Below are positions 62,436 through 64,000 of a stretch of 64,000 nt of DNA, piece after piece. Position 1 is the first letter of the stretch; the number at the start of each line of letters is the position of its first letter. The stretch is from the IMG/VR virus record IMGVR_UViG_3300050821_006746, positions 1-64,000 of that record; one strand, written 5' to 3'. Below the pieces are notes generated by a model, which saw only the letters and a program-made list of their open reading frames with translations, was not told the DNA's origin and ran no database searches. The DNA is from a virus. Made by a program: the position numbers and the translations under genes.

Positions 62436-62813
62436 CTAGAGGTCACTGTAGTGTTCCCACGGCCAAGTACCATCATCGTACATCCACTGCCACTCTGCTG
62501 TGCTAAATGTTTGCAGGTGCTTATCGTGCTGATAGACGTGGATAATTTCTGAATCGTTCTCATCCTCCTTGAGCGTGATATGGCAATCCTCAAGTGCGTT
62601 GGTCAAGACGCCTGCTTGATCCATCTCGAAACACGATGTTGCGTTGTCGTCGCCTGCTGCATCAGAGTTGTTCTCGTGTGAGTAGATAGCCTCTACAGCG
62701 GCGCGCACCACGTAGACCTCGCTGAGCAGAGCGCTTAGGTGCTTGTGTAGGCGCTGGTTCTCTTTGCGTAGCGCTTCCAGTTCGGTTAGGGGCTGTTGTG
62801 GTTGGTCGTGCAT
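62436..62813 (-). CDS. Protein with N-terminal coiled coil
   Basis: A 125-residue acidic protein. L-T-E-L-E-A-L-R-K-E-N-Q-R-L-H-K-H-L gives a coiled coil; a beta/aromatic domain follows (T-A-E-W-Q-W-M-Y-D-D-G-T-W-P-W). No family recognised. Confidence 0.55.
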   Translation of the reverse strand: MHDQPQQPLTELEALRKENQRLHKHLSALLSEVYVVRAAVEAIYSHENNSDAAGDDNATSCFEMDQAGVLTNALEDCHITLKEDENDSEIIHVYQHDKHLQTFSTAEWQWMYDDGTWPWEHYSDL

Positions 62814-62827
62814 GTGCTATTCTCCTT

Positions 62828-63076
62828 CTAACCAAAGTGTGGTATGTATTCCGGTTGAAACTCACGATCAATAAGTTGCTCTGCTTTTGCCTGTGCCTCT
62901 TCTTGCGTGGCTTCGGTTGCCTCAGTCACACTAAACGGCTTCTTGACGCGATAAAACCACATGCCGTCATCTGCTGGTTTAACGAATGCGCGAATGCCGT
63001 TTCTGTTGTCTCGATTGGCAAAAACGATGTGGAGTGTGTCGGTGTTATGGGCACGACGCCAGTAGTAGAATTTCAT
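62828..63076 (-). CDS. Small alpha/beta protein
   Basis: An 82-residue protein. Strand pair F-Y-Y-W-R-R-A-H-N and T-L-H-I-V-F-A-N, then an Ala/Glu helix. ATGA overlap with the upstream gene. No family recognised. Confidence 0.55.
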   Translation of the reverse strand: MKFYYWRRAHNTDTLHIVFANRDNRNGIRAFVKPADDGMWFYRVKKPFSVTEATEATQEEAQAKAEQLIDREFQPEYIPHFG

Positions 63077-63273
63077 GGTTGTTCTTCCTCTGTGACTTTG
63101 CTAAGTTTCCGTTTGAGTTCTCGTTTATGCTCACTCGATAGGTTGATAGCCTTCTCCAGATCGTCTAGAAGATCATCAGGTGCTTCCAAGATGAGCAAGA
63201 GCGTTCGCACAAAGAACTGTACGAGATAGTCGTGCGTTGATTCGTATTCATGGCGTCGTTCCTGCGTTTTCAA
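63073..63273 (-). CDS. Small helical protein
   Basis: A 66-residue helical protein (L-V-Q-F-F-V-R-T-L-L-L-I-L-E-A-P-D-D-L). It overlaps the upstream gene by 26 bases. No family recognised. Confidence 0.5.
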   Translation of the reverse strand: MKTQERRHEYESTHDYLVQFFVRTLLLILEAPDDLLDDLEKAINLSSEHKRELKRKLSKVTEEEQP

Positions 63274-63493
63274 AACAATCCTCCCATTTTCGTGATCTGC
63301 CTTGCGTCGAATAAACGCGCTTATCGTTTTCGTCGAGGATCACATAATAGCCGCTGTACACCGTCGCATGATCCCAATTGGCCGCTTGCTGTGCCTCTTC
63401 TAGCGTCTCCCACGTTAGCGGTGGTGAGTGCCCGATTGCGCCGTGTGTGAGGACGTGGAAGCCCTCACAGCCACTATAAGCCATACGATACAT
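63248..63493 (-). CDS. Small unknown protein
   Basis: An 81-residue protein with a beta C-terminus (A-T-V-Y-S-G-Y-Y-V-I-L-D-E-N-D-K-R-V-Y). One base from the upstream gene. No family recognised. Confidence 0.5.
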   Translation of the reverse strand: MYRMAYSGCEGFHVLTHGAIGHSPPLTWETLEEAQQAANWDHATVYSGYYVILDENDKRVYSTQGRSRKWEDCFENAGTTP

Positions 63494-63494
63494 A

Positions 63495-63773
63495 CTAAAA
63501 CCCCGCTATTTTCGTTGTATCTTTGCCCATACGGTTGAGCATCCGATAGATGTTGTTTTGTGCCCACTCCGCAGCGAGCCAACAATCATCAACATAGAGG
63601 TACTGGATTTGTTGGATCTCCTCCAGTGTGATCGTTTTCCACTCAGGCTCTCCCAAGCGGATGTACATTTCATCTAGCCAACTTGAGAGACGTGGAGCGC
63701 TCTGCTCGTAGTGTCGAACAGCTTCCGCAAGGAACTGCTTGAACTTTTCGACAGATAGAAACTGTTTAGGCAC
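63495..63773 (-). CDS. Small helical protein
   Basis: The GTG at 63773 follows AAGGGAG and overlaps the upstream stop (TAGTG). 92 residues, mostly helical. No family recognised. Confidence 0.5.
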   Translation of the reverse strand: MPKQFLSVEKFKQFLAEAVRHYEQSAPRLSSWLDEMYIRLGEPEWKTITLEEIQQIQYLYVDDCWLAAEWAQNNIYRMLNRMGKDTTKIAGF

Positions 63774-64000
63774 TATCGATTCTCCCTTATGGCTTGCAGG
63801 TGTTGGCACATGGTACGCCCGCCGTCGAATTTGGTAAACATTGTGCTTAATGCCATCTCTAGTCCCTGATTGCCCTCCGCCATTTTCCAGATAGCCGCCT
63901 GCGCTGCATCGTCATTGGCGTCAAATGCCTGAGCGTACTCCATCAGGTAATCGCGCTTGCCTGCGTTGATACGTTCTAGGCGGGCCTGTGCCGCCTCTCT
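63773..64000 (-). CDS. Partial gene running off the right edge
   Basis: The frame is open from the edge to TAG at 63773-63775 (75 codons visible). The protein is helical (A-Q-A-R-L-E-R-I-N-A-G-K-R-D-Y-L-M-E-Y-A-Q-A-F-D). The start lies outside the window. No family recognised. Confidence 0.55.
   Translation of the reverse strand, partial: REAAQARLERINAGKRDYLMEYAQAFDANDDAAQAAIWKMAEGNQGLEMALSTMFTKFDGGRTMCQHLQAIRENR

Noticed and set aside
1-64000. CRISPR array, rRNA or tRNA genes
   Set aside because: No regularly spaced direct repeats of CRISPR length and no cloverleaf or rRNA-like sequence were seen by eye; a tRNA scan was not possible, so a single tRNA could be missed.

Overview
The window looks like part of a large temperate phage or phage-plasmid of a bacterium that reads ordinary sigma-70 promoters. 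GC is roughly half by eye. There are no rRNA, tRNA, ribosomal or central-metabolism genes. Instead there is the end of a tail/lysis module, a DnaC-type replication module, ParA, an FtsK/TraB-like DNA pump, three DNA methyltransferase-type genes and about a hundred very small genes packed with ATGA-type overlaps. Many promoters match TTGACA-17-TATAAT closely. The host cannot be fixed from the sequence. A soil filamentous Gram-positive-type or Chloroflexota host is only a guess, prompted by the Streptomyces-like TraB/GntR arrangement.

Layout. 1-6.8 kb (+): late genes, with tail or fibre proteins, a putative glycoside hydrolase, a DUF1906 endolysin and a holin-like membrane protein. 6.9-15.4 kb (mostly -): a HAD phosphatase, a ribbon-helix-helix protein, zinc proteins, an ssDNA-annealing candidate and many unknowns, plus an M23-like secreted protein (+) and an HTH protein (+). 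15.5-19.7 kb (+): a UvrD/Rep helicase with a long zinc-rich tail, a zinc/HTH protein and a candidate small RNA. 19.7-27.1 kb (-): small zinc proteins, several of them interrupted, around a TraB-like module (4-TM/coiled-coil/HTH protein, FtsK-like ATPase, 4-TM protein). 27.1-35.4 kb: a secreted protein, a GIY-YIG nuclease, a GntR/UTRA repressor, ParA with its partner, inverted repeats that could be a centromere, then small (+) genes. 35.5-37.4 kb (-): a SAM methyltransferase and an unknown protein. 37.9-55.1 kb (+): a long operon-like array including four small excisionase-type HTH genes, an RNA ligase, an orphan integrase N-domain, a deoxyribosyltransferase-like protein, an OmpR-type response regulator, Dam-type and C5-cytosine methylases and a YopX protein. 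55.1-62.4 kb (+): an HNH nuclease, a replication initiator candidate with internal AT-rich iterons, a DnaC-like loader and unknowns. 62.4-64 kb (-): small unknowns running off the right edge.

How it fits together. The initiator plus DnaC loader would start replication, probably at the iterons inside the initiator gene. ParA and the adjacent repeats would keep an extrachromosomal prophage. The TraB-like pump could move double-stranded DNA between cells, as in Streptomyces plasmids, where GntR-family Kor repressors control transfer. At least eight different palindromes sit on promoters and at least ten small DNA-binding proteins are encoded, which suggests a distributed repressor network. The most unusual observations are an entire second open frame inside the cytosine methylase gene, the internal iterons, a cluster of small Cys-rich genes broken by in-frame stops or frame changes, and an over-represented CGTCTAGACG palindrome.
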